Shown here: positions 17,771-26,718 of the stretch, one piece after another
Layout: the number at the start of each line of letters is the position of its first letter
How positions within the stretch are numbered: position 1 is the stretch's first letter
Assembly: GCF_015354405.1 (NCBI RefSeq)
Contig: NZ_JADKYP010000005.1
Location: forward strand, 124,001-188,000
Reading direction: 5' to 3'
DNA length: 64,000 nucleotides
Source: Nocardia sp. BSTN01
GTDB taxonomy: Bacteria; Actinomycetota; Actinomycetes; Mycobacteriales; Mycobacteriaceae
Program-made: the position numbers and the translations under genes
The notes under the pieces: model-generated
The model's input: the letters and a program-made list of their open reading frames with translations, nothing else
Told to the model about the DNA's origin: nothing
Database searches by the model: none

Positions 17771-18208
17771 GACCGAGGTTCTCCTGACCTTCTCGTGTGG
17801 GTACAACGGCTGCTTGCGGGCTGTACCCACCACCCTAGAGGTCGCATGATCGCCGCGAGTGGGGAACCCTTCGCCCGCACCCCGTGCAGGTGCGCGGGAT
17901 TACGGTGAATGATGACAGCCGGCGAGGTGCCGAGCCGAAGCGATTCCGCACAGCGGCCGACGGCGGATATGTGACGTGGCACTCCCGCCCGGTCCGGCCG
18001 GGGCCGATCGCCTGCGGCACGGGCGCTTTCGCGGCGGGTGGGTGCCGGAGCGCAACACGCGGGGGTCTACCATCGTCTGTAGTAGAGGCTGCGCCGCCCG
18101 CGCCGCGCTCTGCGGTGACAGCGGAAACGGCTGCGCGCGGGAGGCCCGCCACGCCGCCGACACCGTTGCTTCCCTACCGGATCGATGCACCACCTGCGAG
18201 GAGAGACA
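17771..18208. other. Intergenic region between divergent tkt and ctaB
   Basis: 438 bp without a credible gene on either strand; the open frames seen are GC-rich shadows. It must hold both promoters. The only clear structure I see is the 21-nt dyad at 18066-18086. Confidence 0.6.
18066..18086. promoter_or_regulatory. Imperfect dyad resembling a BlaI/CopY-type operator
   Basis: The stretch from TCTAC to GTAGTAGA forms a 21-nt dyad with seven of ten pairs matching. Its right half TGTAGTA is the half-site of the TACTACA/TGTAGTA operators described for mycobacterial BlaI (Rv1846c). It lies 123 bp before the ctaB start. The left half is poor, so the assignment is tentative. Confidence 0.35.
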
Positions 18209-19195
18209 GTGCGGATTGGGCAACAGCCGGGTGATGCGCATGGCTCCTCCGCGACGGCGCTCGTCGACCGTGTCCAGGGCAGCGGCCCGCTGTCGAAGCT
18301 GACCCGCCGGGTGCTCGCCTACATCGCGCTGACCAAGCCGCGGGTCATCGAGCTGCTGCTGGTGGCCACCATCCCGACGATGCTGCTGGCCGACCGCGGC
18401 CATGTCGACATCCGGTTGATCGTGGCCACCCTGTTCGGCGGCTGGATGGGTGCGGCCAGTGCCAACACCCTGAACTGCGTCGCCGACGCCGATATCGACA
18501 AGGTCATGAAGCGCACGTCGAAGCGTCCGCTGGCGCGCGAGGCGGTGCCGACCCGCAACGCGTTCGTCTTCGGTGTCGCTCTCGGCGCGGGCTCGTTCGC
18601 CTGGCTGTGGTGGCAGGCGAATCTGCTCTCCGGCCTGCTCGTGGTCGCGACGATCCTGTTCTACGTCTTCGTCTACACCCTCGGCCTCAAGCGCCGGACC
18701 TCCCAGAACGTGGTGTGGGGCGGCGCCGCGGGCTGTATGCCCGCCCTGGTCGGCTGGTCGGCGGTCACCGGCACCATCGGCTGGCCCGCGATCGCGCTGT
18801 TCGCCGTCATCTTCTTCTGGACGCCGCCGCACACCTGGGCGCTGGCGATGCGCTACAAGGACGACTACCGCGCGGCCGGTGTGCCGATGCTGCCGGTGGT
18901 GGCGACCGAGCGCGCGGTCACCAAGCAGATCGTCATCTATACCTGGCTGACCGTGCTCGCGACGCTGGCACTGATTCCGGCGACGGGTGTCGTGTACGCG
19001 GCGGTCGCGATCGTCGCGGGCGCCTGGTTCCTGCTGATGGCGCATCAGCTGTACTCCGGCGTGCGACGCGGTGCGTCGGTCAAGCCGCTGCGGCTGTTCC
19101 TGCAGTCCAACAACTACCTCGCCGTGGTGTTCTGCGGTCTGGCCGTGGACTCGGTGCTCGGCTGGCACACCATCGGCTCGACGCTGTTCGGCTGA
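18209..19195 (+). CDS. ctaB: Protoheme IX farnesyltransferase (heme O synthase)
   Basis: 328 residues from a GTG at 18209 behind GAGGAGA. It is a polytopic UbiA-type prenyltransferase with two Asp-rich regions: the [20 protein letters not shown] block and the later [15 protein letters not shown]. It attaches a farnesyl group to heme B to give heme O for cytochrome oxidase. The partner ctaA lies 8 kb away on the other strand, as in relatives. Divergence from tkt is conserved in the order. Confidence 0.93.
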   Translation: MRIGQQPGDAHGSSATALVDRVQGSGPLSKLTRRVLAYIALTKPRVIELLLVATIPTMLLADRGHVDIRLIVATLFGGWMGAASANTLNCVADADIDKVMKRTSKRPLAREAVPTRNAFVFGVALGAGSFAWLWWQANLLSGLLVVATILFYVFVYTLGLKRRTSQNVVWGGAAGCMPALVGWSAVTGTIGWPAIALFAVIFFWTPPHTWALAMRYKDDYRAAGVPMLPVVATERAVTKQIVIYTWLTVLATLALIPATGVVYAAVAIVAGAWFLLMAHQLYSGVRRGASVKPLRLFLQSNNYLAVVFCGLAVDSVLGWHTIGSTLFG

Positions 19196-19372
19196 GATCA
19201 CCGCGGGCGCCGGTCCGCGCCTCGAGCAGCTATATCGCGCCCTCGGTCTCGCCGAGGCTCGGGACGCGGTCACGGCACCGGTACCGAGTACGGCCGGGTG
19301 CCCGGCTGTGGCGTCATTCTCGCGCCCGCGTCATCCTGCCGCCGTAGCGGCAGGCACCCGTCCGTGCTGGGT

Positions 19373-20545
19373 TCAGGGGCAACCGGGCTGGAATGGGTAG
19401 CACGCGTGCCCGGGTGTCGACGGCGGCACGGTGCGTTCCGGTGCTGGGCTGTAGGGCGCGGTGGTCGTCGTGCTGGTACGACCCGAGGCGGGGGCGTGGC
19501 TGGGGCCCGAGCCGGAACCGCCGCCCGCGGTGCACATGGCGGCCAACGCCAGCACCACCACCAGAACGCCCAGCAGGATCAGCGGCACCAGGCCGCGGTT
19601 ACGGTTGCGTCGCGGCGGGGCCGCGGGCGGGCGCGGATCGAAGGGCACCGAATACGGCTGCTGATTCTGGCCGTAGGCCGGCGCGGGACCCGGCTGCGCG
19701 GGACCGCCGGGGCCGAAACCGGAGGCGGCGACCGGCTGAGGGACGGGGCCGGGCGCGGGGTGCGCCGCCGTGTTCGGCCGAGCCATCGATACCGGGGCAC
19801 CGCCCGGCGACATCGGCGCAGCGGAGGCGGCGACCGGGACACCGGCCGGACCGGCCCCTGGAAGCGGCGCCCCCGCCGGCGGTGTGGGTCCGCGGGACGG
19901 AACGGGATTCGGCGGCGGGGGAGTGCGCTCCAGCCGGGCGGGGAAGCCCTCCGCGGTGAGGTCGGAATGGCTTGCGGCCGCGGCGAACCCGAGTGCGGCC
20001 AAGGCCTGGCCGACCTGCGTCGCGCTCCAGGTGTCGGGTGCGTCCGCGGTGATCCGGGTGAAGTAGTTGCGCAAGGCCGCCGGGCCGTCACCGAGTACCA
20101 CATCGATCCCGTCGGGCAGGTCACCCTGCTCCAGGGAGACCCGGCTGCTCAATTGCGGCATCACCAGCACCATGCCGGTCACCCCGACCCGCTCGCGGCC
20201 GGGCGCGCCGCGCAACAGTTCGGCGATCTCGCCGGTACGGGCGCGGATCTCGGTCATCGGTTCGGTTCCGGCCTCGGTTCCCGACAGCGGCGCGATGCGG
20301 TCGCCGATGGTCCAGGGCCGGTAGCCGGAGACGGTGAGGGTGCCGCTCGCCCGTTCGGTGAAATCCTTGATCACGACGACCACACAGGTCTTGGGCGTCC
20401 ACACGATCGCGTCGGCGGCACCGGCCGCGACCACGGCGATCCCGGGTAACGCGTGTGCGCCGGTCCAGGTCTTCAGCCAGTTCGCCACCGTCCGTTCGGA
20501 ATTGGACAGCCGCGACGGGTCGTCGTTGCGAACCTTCACCAACAT
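19373..20545 (-). CDS. NERD-like domain protein with Pro-rich linker and one membrane segment
   Basis: 390 residues from the ATG at 20545 (AGGGG seven bases upstream). Residues 1-190 resemble a nuclease-related (NERD-like) fold: an early SERTVANWL helix, then GAADAIVWTPKTCVVVVIKDF, which has the Asp and the hydrophobic strand-Lys pattern of the restriction-like core. A Pro/Gly/Ala linker follows (about 205-325), then Arg-rich RRNRNR, one transmembrane helix (about 331-351) and a Ser/Thr-rich tail ending with two Cys. The topology suggests a cytoplasmic N-domain anchored at the membrane. The family call is from pattern only and nuclease activity is unproven. Confidence 0.55.
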   Translation of the reverse strand: MLVKVRNDDPSRLSNSERTVANWLKTWTGAHALPGIAVVAAGAADAIVWTPKTCVVVVIKDFTERASGTLTVSGYRPWTIGDRIAPLSGTEAGTEPMTEIRARTGEIAELLRGAPGRERVGVTGMVLVMPQLSSRVSLEQGDLPDGIDVVLGDGPAALRNYFTRITADAPDTWSATQVGQALAALGFAAAASHSDLTAEGFPARLERTPPPPNPVPSRGPTPPAGAPLPGAGPAGVPVAASAAPMSPGGAPVSMARPNTAAHPAPGPVPQPVAASGFGPGGPAQPGPAPAYGQNQQPYSVPFDPRPPAAPPRRNRNRGLVPLILLGVLVVVLALAAMCTAGGGSGSGPSHAPASGRTSTTTTAPYSPAPERTVPPSTPGHACYPFQPGCP

Positions 20546-20690
20546 CTGGATCAACCCCTGACCGATGCCTGTTCTGCCGGCCGCCCCGAGCGACCGCCCG
20601 ACCACCGTACGACGGTACGGCGAAGCGGGCGAATCGGCTTGGGCGGCAGCACAGATCATCCACCATCGGTGCGCCCGGGTCGTCGGCGGG

Positions 20691-21758
20691 TCACCCCTGC
20701 CGATGCCAGGCGAGGTATCCGTCCGGCCGCACCAGCACCTGCGTGCCCGCGGTGGTCGCGTAATCGGCGAACGCGTGGCCGTCGACCGCGATCAACTGCC
20801 CGGGTTCGGGCCGATGGCCCGGCGCGACGATCGAATACGCCCGCACCCCGGCGACTTCCGTGGCCTCGGCCGGCGCTCCGAACGTCAGGCGGGTCGCGTG
20901 CGGGCCCCGGAACAGGTCGAACAGGCGCAGCGCACTACCGTCACCGCGCCACAGCGGGGCGTCCGGCGCGCGGTCGCCCGCGGTGAGCCCGGCGGCGTCG
21001 GCCGCATCGCGATAGCTGATGTCGAGCTGATGAGTCTCGGTGCCGCGGTGCATCGCGTCCTCGTGTCCCTCGAGGTGTTTGTCGAGCAGTGTCGTACTCA
21101 GGCCGAGCACTCGCCGAGCGACCGCGCGGCGTTCGGACTCGTAGGTCTCGAGCGGTCCGGGATCACCGTTCAACGCCGCGGCCAGTTTCCAGCCCAGGTT
21201 GTAGGCGTCCTGAACGCCGGTGTTCATCCCCTGCCCGCCGGTGGGCGGGTGTACGTGGGCCGCATCGCCGGCCAGGAACACGCGCCCGGACCGGAACCTT
21301 GCGCCAGCCGGATATTGGGCCGCCACACCGTGGACCACACCGGTTCCCCGACGGTGAGATCGGTGCGCCCGCTCACCCGATCCAGCCGTTCCTGCAGTAC
21401 CGCGCGCGTCGGCCGCGGATCGTCTCCGAGCGGGGCCGCGAACTGGAAGAGCCGGCCGCCGGGCAGCGGCGTCAGCGCGACACCCGCGGTGGGTGTCGCG
21501 GCGGTGGCGAACCAGTATCCGAAGTCGTGATCGAGCGCGTCGACCGGGACGTCGCCGAGCAGCATGCGAATCGACTCGTCGGTGGTCCCCTCGAACGGGA
21601 TGCCCAGCGTGCGCCGCACGGTTCCCGCGCCGCCGTCCGCGCCGATCAGATATCGCGCCGCGACGTTTTCGGTGCCGCCCGGCCCGGACAGCGTGGCCCG
21701 CACCTCGTCGATCCCGATTTCACCAAGCCACAGGCCGTCGAATTCCATATCGAGCAGT
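20691..21758 (-). pseudogene. FAD-dependent aromatic monooxygenase, 5'-deleted and frameshifted
   Basis: The 3' part (20691 to about 21298) has the FAD ribityl motif VFLAGDAAHVHPPTGGQGMN followed by TGVQDAYNLGWKLAAAL, as in PHBH-like and MhpA-like monooxygenases. The 5' part (about 21299-21758) has YLIGADGGAGTVR, the family's DG motif, in a different frame. The two join at RPNIRLA/RFRSGRVF (about 21295-21303), where one base is missing. The N-terminal GxGxxG FAD-binding third (about 110 residues) is absent. Upstream DNA instead encodes the C-terminal half of a TetR protein on the other strand. The gene cannot make a working enzyme. Confidence 0.82.
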
Positions 21759-22075
21759 ACTGGCATTACGCGCGCCGGCATTGGCCGGTGCTGCGGGCGG
21801 TGACGCAGGCGGCGCTCGTGGACGAGGAATTCGCGCGGCTGACCAGTCGATTCACCGCCGGTCAACTCGACGAGGTGGTCGACCACGTCGACGGTTTCGA
21901 GGCCGCCGGACTCCGCCTGCCCAGCACGGCCGAGACCAGCGTGGCGATGATGTTCCTGCTGGTGCGGGCGCTGCTGGAGGCGGTGGAGGAGGGCGTGCTC
22001 GTCCTCGACGACGAGCAGGCGGTGGCCGGGCTGACCCGGTTCGTCTACCGGGGGCTCACCGGCCGCGACTACTGA
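21740..22075 (+). pseudogene. C-terminal remnant of a TetR-family regulator
   Basis: About 111 residues, IEQYWHYARRHWPVLRAVTQ onward to GLTRFVYRGLTGRDY, read as the ligand-binding half of a TetR regulator. No HTH precedes it; the frame upstream is the antisense of the monooxygenase remnant. The regulator and monooxygenase were probably divergent neighbours whose facing 5' ends and shared promoter were removed by one deletion ending near 21740-21760. Confidence 0.72.
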
Positions 22076-22079
22076 CCGC

Positions 22080-23045
22080 TCAGGGCAGCAGCACGATCGA
22101 CCCGGTGGTCTGGCGGGCCTGCAGATCGCGATGCGCCTGCGCGGCCTCGGTCAGCGGATATTCGGCGCCGACCCGTACCCGCAACGTTCCGTCGGCGACG
22201 GCGTTCAAAACATCGCCTGCCCGCCAGGTCAATTCGTCGCGATCCCGGGTGTAGTGCGCGAGCGTCGGACGGGTGACGAACAGCGAACCGGCCGGATTGA
22301 GCCGCTGCAGATCGAACGGCGGCACCTGACCGCTGGCGGCGCCGAACAGCGCCAGCATGCCGCGGATGCGCAAGGCCGCCAGGCTCGCCTCGAACGTCGC
22401 CGCGCCCACCCCGTCGTAGACCGCCGCCACGCCGATCCCGTCGGTGAGGTCGCGCACCCGCTGGGCGAGGTCGTCGCCGTAGCGCAGCACATGTGCGGCG
22501 CCCGCCTCACGGGACAATTCTTCTTTCGCGTCGGTGGACACCGTGGTGATCACGCGGATATCGCGGGCGGCGGCCAGCTGGGTCAGCAGGAGTCCGACGC
22601 CGCCGGCGCCGGCGTGAACCAGAATCGTCTCCCCGGGCTGCGGCTTGTATACCGATTCGATCAGGTAGTGCGCGGTCATTCCCTGTAGCAGTGCCGAGGC
22701 CGCCACCGCCGCCGGAACTCCGTCGGGAACGGCCACCGCCACCGCGGCGTCCACGGCGACCTTCTCCGCGTAGCTGCCCGGCGCCGCCGCCCACGCGACC
22801 CGATCGCCGACGGTGAATTGGGTCACCTCCGAACCGACCTCGGCGATCACGCCCGTGCCCTCGGAACCCGGAATGTAGGGAACCGCCTGCGGATAGGTGC
22901 CGGTGCGGATGTAGGTGTCGATGAAATTGACACCGGCCGCCTCGGTATCGACGAGCAGCTGATTCGGCCCGATGGCAGGGTCGTCGACCTCGGTCGCGAC
23001 GAGCACTTCGGGACCACCGTGTTCGCTGACCTGAATGGCGCGCAT
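22080..23045 (-). CDS. qor: Quinone oxidoreductase (zeta-crystallin type)
   Basis: 321 residues from the ATG at 23045 (MRAIQVSEHGGPEVL), the normal family start; a frame running to 23396 is rejected. It has GVNFIDTYIRTGTYP, the GSEGTGVIAEVG turn and the NADPH site HAGAGGVGLLLTQLA, and lacks the MDR zinc ligands. It reduces quinones or enones with NADPH in the cytosol. A qor at this place near ctaA/ctaB is conserved in mycobacteria. It diverges from the gene at 23128. Confidence 0.9.
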   Translation of the reverse strand: MRAIQVSEHGGPEVLVATEVDDPAIGPNQLLVDTEAAGVNFIDTYIRTGTYPQAVPYIPGSEGTGVIAEVGSEVTQFTVGDRVAWAAAPGSYAEKVAVDAAVAVAVPDGVPAAVAASALLQGMTAHYLIESVYKPQPGETILVHAGAGGVGLLLTQLAAARDIRVITTVSTDAKEELSREAGAAHVLRYGDDLAQRVRDLTDGIGVAAVYDGVGAATFEASLAALRIRGMLALFGAASGQVPPFDLQRLNPAGSLFVTRPTLAHYTRDRDELTWRAGDVLNAVADGTLRVRVGAEYPLTEAAQAHRDLQARQTTGSIVLLP

Positions 23046-23127
23046 GGCTTTCAGTTCTACACCCCCTGGTGCCGCCGACACCGGTAGGGCGGTCGGGCGG
23101 GCCCTAGTGGACGGTAAACTCCACGCC

Positions 23128-23478
23128 ATGAGCGAAACCGCCACCGCGGCCCCGGTCGCGCCGTCGTCCACTGTCGTCGAGTCGGTCAAGAAGTTCGTCG
23201 CCGCCCACGGTGGTTCGGGTACGGCTGTGCTGCAGCCGATCGGTCGCATCGGGGTCCGCATCACCCTCGTCGGTGCCGACGGTGTGCTCGGCGATCGGGT
23301 CGTCGCGGATCTGGCCACCGCCAAGGCCGTGGTCGAGGCCGTCGACGGCCTCGCCGAAACCGAGCACTGGGATCGCGATCTGAGCTCGGTCGCCACGCCC
23401 GCGAAGGGACACTGGGCACGGATGGCCGGCTGGGTCGCCGGTCAGGCCCGGTTCCCGAAGGCGCGCAACGAGAACTGA
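23128..23478 (+). CDS. Conserved hypothetical protein, 116 residues
   Basis: Starts at the ATG at 23128. A Thr/Ala-rich leader precedes VVESVKKFVAAHG, then GRIGVRITLVGADGVLGDRVV and ATAKAVVEAVDGLAE, ending with WARMAGWVAGQARFPKARN. There is no signal peptide or transmembrane segment. It is cytoplasmic and small, probably alpha/beta. I do not recognise the family. It is one base from the next gene, so the two are likely co-transcribed. Confidence 0.75.
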   Translation: MSETATAAPVAPSSTVVESVKKFVAAHGGSGTAVLQPIGRIGVRITLVGADGVLGDRVVADLATAKAVVEAVDGLAETEHWDRDLSSVATPAKGHWARMAGWVAGQARFPKARNEN

Positions 23479-23479
23479 G

Positions 23480-24259
23480 ATGGCTCTGCGGCATCGGATG
23501 ATCGCCGCCGCGACGGCCGGTGCGGCCGCGGTCCTGACGATGGTCGTACCGGCGCGAGCCGAGGACTCCGCGACCGTGCGGGTGTGCACCACCGGCGATT
23601 ATCCGCCCTATTCGGTGACCGACGGCCACGGCGGTTACCGCGGCATCGACATCGACCTGATCCGCGACATGGCACAGCTGCTAGGGCGACAGGTGCGGTT
23701 CGTGCCGACCACCTGGGCGTCGATGGGCAGCGATTTCGCCACGCGCGCCTGTGATCTCGCGGTGGGCGGAATTTCCGACGCCGCGGCCCGGCGCGCCTAT
23801 GCCGACTTCTCGCTGAGCTACGGCACCGACGGCAAGACCCCGATCGTGCGTGCCGACGACGCCGGGAAGTACGCGACGATCGAGCAGATCGATCAGCCGC
23901 AGGTGCGGGTGATCGTCAACCGCGGCGGCACCAACGAACAATTCGCCCGCACGCATTTCCCGCGTGCGCAGCTGACCGTCTGGCCGGACAACGTCACCAT
24001 CTTCGACCAGATCGTCGCCGGTCGCGCGGATGTCTTCGTCACCGATTCGGTGGAGGGTCGTTATCGCGTGCGGCAGCATCCCGAACTGCGGGTCTTGCAC
24101 CCGGAGACGCCCTTCGACTCCTTCGGCAAGGTGTTCCTGCTGCCGAAGAACGATGTCCCGACCGCGGTGATGGTCAACTCCTGGCTGGCGAGTCAGCTCG
24201 CCACCGGGGGAGTCGACCGGCGGGTCGCGGAGTGGATCGGACCGCACGCCACCGCCTGA
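23480..24259 (+). CDS. Secreted solute-binding protein, cyclohexadienyl dehydratase (PheC)-like
   Basis: 259 residues with a Sec signal peptide (basic MALRHR, hydrophobic AATAGAAAVLTM, cleavage after PARA). The mature part begins VRVCTTGDYPPYSV, followed by YRGIDIDLIRDMAQ, a type-II periplasmic binding fold of amino-acid-binding proteins. VNRGGTNEQFARTHFP is the segment characteristic of cyclohexadienyl/arogenate dehydratases of the PheC type. It may be an extracytoplasmic dehydratase or an orphan binding protein; no transporter genes adjoin it. Confidence 0.7.
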   Translation: MALRHRMIAAATAGAAAVLTMVVPARAEDSATVRVCTTGDYPPYSVTDGHGGYRGIDIDLIRDMAQLLGRQVRFVPTTWASMGSDFATRACDLAVGGISDAAARRAYADFSLSYGTDGKTPIVRADDAGKYATIEQIDQPQVRVIVNRGGTNEQFARTHFPRAQLTVWPDNVTIFDQIVAGRADVFVTDSVEGRYRVRQHPELRVLHPETPFDSFGKVFLLPKNDVPTAVMVNSWLASQLATGGVDRRVAEWIGPHATA

Positions 24260-24284
24260 GCGACGCGCGACCATAATCGACCGG

Positions 24285-25157
24285 GTGACGGATAAAGCGG
24301 CGAGCCGGACCGCGGTGCTGGTCTGTCAGGGCCGGGCAGTGGCCGACGGGCGACTGGCGGTCGGGCGATTCTCGGATCCCATTGCGGCGCAACTACTTCA
24401 CGACGACGAACGGGCGGCGGTGCGGCGCGCGCGAGCACCGCAGCCACCCGGCGGCTGGCGGGAGCGGCTCGAATTCGAGATGCTGACGGCCACCGCCGCC
24501 GTGCTGGCCACCCGGACCGTCGTCATCGACGAGGCGATCCGCGAGGCGGCGGCCGCGCAGCTGATACTGCTCGGCGCCGGACTCGACGGGCGGGCCTGGC
24601 GTACCGACGAACCCGCCGCCGATGTCTTCGAGGTGGATCATCCTGCCTCGCAACGGGATAAGCGCGACCGGGTAGGTGCGCTGGTTCCGGTCGCGAAGTC
24701 GCTGACCTATGTGCCGGTGGAATTCGGCCGCGACGACCTGGGGGCGCGCCTGGCCGAGGCGGGCCATCGCGCGGACGCGACGACCACCTGGGTGTGGGAG
24801 GGCGTCCTGCCGTATCTCACCCAGCCGCAGGTCGAATCGACGCTGGCCGTCGTCGCCGCGCGCAGCGCGAACGGCAGCCGATTGATCGCGACCTATCCCA
24901 CTCCGAACCGCTTCGCCGCACTCGGTCGTGCCGGAATGCGTCTGTACAGCAAGCTGGCCGGCGCCCGGGACCCGCTCGCCGACGAACCGCACCTGTCAGC
25001 GTGGTGGCCCGCGGAAATGGCCGCGCTGACAACGCGTTACGGGCTCACAGTCACCGCGGACGTCGAGCTGATCGAGGCGGCCCGCCGGCTCGGCGTGCCG
25101 GCCCGGCAGTCCCGGGCCTACGGATTGGGACGCGCGCTGATCGCCGATCGCGTCTGA
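24285..25157 (+). CDS. Class I SAM-dependent methyltransferase, PPM/LCMT family
   Basis: 290 residues from a GTG at 24285. The pattern is that of actinobacterial TIGR00027-type methyltransferases: RTAVLVCQGRAVADGR, the SAM-site ILLGAGLDGRAWR, VFEVDHPASQRDKR, and WVWEGVLPYLTQPQVESTL. It probably O-methylates a small-molecule carboxylate; the substrate is unknown. It lies 25 bp after the PheC-like gene. Confidence 0.85.
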   Translation: MTDKAASRTAVLVCQGRAVADGRLAVGRFSDPIAAQLLHDDERAAVRRARAPQPPGGWRERLEFEMLTATAAVLATRTVVIDEAIREAAAAQLILLGAGLDGRAWRTDEPAADVFEVDHPASQRDKRDRVGALVPVAKSLTYVPVEFGRDDLGARLAEAGHRADATTTWVWEGVLPYLTQPQVESTLAVVAARSANGSRLIATYPTPNRFAALGRAGMRLYSKLAGARDPLADEPHLSAWWPAEMAALTTRYGLTVTADVELIEAARRLGVPARQSRAYGLGRALIADRV

Positions 25158-25164
25158 CTGGCGA

Positions 25165-25389
25165 TCAGCCGCAGCAACCGCCGCCGCAGCAACCGCCGCC
25201 GGACGGGGCGGGCGGCGCGGACGGTGCGCCCGACCCCGCGGCCTTGCCGGTCAGAGCGACCGTGGTGAGCAGTTTGACGGTGTCGCGGTGGCCACCCGGG
25301 CAGACCGCCGGGTCGCCGGATTCGCTCATCGGCCGGGTCAGTTCGAACGATTCCGTGCATTCCCGGCAGCGGTAGGCGTAGGTCGGCAT
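25165..25389 (-). CDS. FmdB-family zinc-ribbon protein
   Basis: 74 residues from the ATG at 25389. MPTYAYRCRECTESFE provides the first CxxC, and VCPGGHRD the second knuckle, with the family's typical spacing. The C-terminus is Gly/Cys-rich (GGGCCGGGCCG), which may bind metal. FmdB proteins are small putative regulators of unknown precise role. It is convergent with the methyltransferase gene, 7 bp apart. Confidence 0.85.
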   Translation of the reverse strand: MPTYAYRCRECTESFELTRPMSESGDPAVCPGGHRDTVKLLTTVALTGKAAGSGAPSAPPAPSGGGCCGGGCCG

Positions 25390-25598
25390 GAGGAAATTAT
25401 GTCGCGTGCGAGGCGGACCGGATCGCCAGGGTCCGGCCAAGTTCGCTCGATATCCGGCCGCGATCGTCGGTGAGCGCCCGGCCTGGGTGGGCGGTGACCG
25501 CATCATCCGCCTCCCTCATTCCGGTATCCGAGCCGCCCGGCCGTGTTACTGTCCCGGACACATGTCCGGCATTGTGTCCGGGTGAAGGGAGTCCGCGG

Positions 25599-26651
25599 AT
25601 GACGGCGATGGCGGAGGTCCTGGTGGACGCCGAGCGGATCAGCCCACAGTGGTTGAGCCGGGCGCTGTCGACACCGGTGCGCGCGGTCACCGCGACGCCC
25701 GTGGGCACCGGGCAGATGGGTTCGGTGTTCCGGCTCGAGATCGACGGCGAATCGGCACCCGCGCGGTTGATGGCGAAACTGCCCGCCGCCGACCCGGCCG
25801 CGCGTGCCATGGTCGCGGGCGCTTATCGGCAGGAGATCCGCTTCTACCGCGAGATCGCACCCACCGTCTCGGTGCGGGTGCCCACCTGCCATTTCGCCGA
25901 ATTCGCCGGTGACGGAGCGGAATTCACCCTGCTGCTCGACGATCTCGCGCCGGCGCGCCAGGGCGATCAGATCGCGGGATGCACGGTGGCGCAGGCGGAT
26001 GCGGCGGTCCGGAATCTGGCGGGACTGCACGGACCGCGCTGGTGCGATCCCGGCTTGTCGGCGATCGAAGGGCTGAACTTCAACGGTGCGGCCGAGGCGC
26101 AGGCCTTGTCGGAGTTGTACGGTCCGGCGACGGAGGTCTTCCTCGAGCGCCTGGGACAGCGGCTGTCCCCGGCCGACCGCGACACCTTGCGCGCCTGTGT
26201 TCCCGGCATCGCCGACTGGCTGCTCGCGGCGCCCGATCGTTTCGCGCCCGTCCACGGCGATTACCGCTTGGACAATCTGATGTTCTCCGATGACAGCGGC
26301 GAGGTCGAGGTGTGGGCGCTGGACTGGCAGACGCTCGGTCTCGGATTGCCGGCGCGTGATCTGTCGTATTTCGTCGCCACCGGTCTCGAACCGGACCTCC
26401 GGCGCGCGCACGAGGACTCCATCATCGAAACCTATTGGCGCGCATTGTGTTCCCACGGCGTCGGCGATTACACACTGGATCAGTGCCGGCGCGACTACGG
26501 TTTCGCTCTGGTGCAGGGGCCGCTGGTGGCGGTGTTCGGCGCTGCCTACGGCACGGTCACGCCGCGCGGGGACGAGATGTTCGCCGCGATGGCGCGTCGC
26601 AGTTGCGCCGCGATCCGCGATTGGGACGCACTCGGGCGGACACCGGCGTAG
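25599..26651 (+). CDS. Phosphotransferase-family protein (aminoglycoside/choline kinase fold)
   Basis: 350 residues from the ATG at 25599 (AAGGGAG upstream). The ATP-site lobe has GTGQMGSVFRLEI and LMAKLPAAD, and the catalytic loop is PVHGDYRLDNLMF with a following VWALDWQTLGLGLPARDL, the Brenner HGDxxxxN and D motifs. It belongs to the ecdysteroid/choline kinase-like branch often annotated DUF1679/APH. The substrate is a small alcohol, unknown. No acyl-CoA dehydrogenase adjoins it, unlike the second kinase at 53110. Confidence 0.8.
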   Translation: MTAMAEVLVDAERISPQWLSRALSTPVRAVTATPVGTGQMGSVFRLEIDGESAPARLMAKLPAADPAARAMVAGAYRQEIRFYREIAPTVSVRVPTCHFAEFAGDGAEFTLLLDDLAPARQGDQIAGCTVAQADAAVRNLAGLHGPRWCDPGLSAIEGLNFNGAAEAQALSELYGPATEVFLERLGQRLSPADRDTLRACVPGIADWLLAAPDRFAPVHGDYRLDNLMFSDDSGEVEVWALDWQTLGLGLPARDLSYFVATGLEPDLRRAHEDSIIETYWRALCSHGVGDYTLDQCRRDYGFALVQGPLVAVFGAAYGTVTPRGDEMFAAMARRSCAAIRDWDALGRTPA

Positions 26652-26718
26652 TGCACTCGCTCAGCGAAGGCAGGAGTCCGCGCGGTCGGGCGTGACGACG
26701 GCAGCGTGCGCGCCCGGT

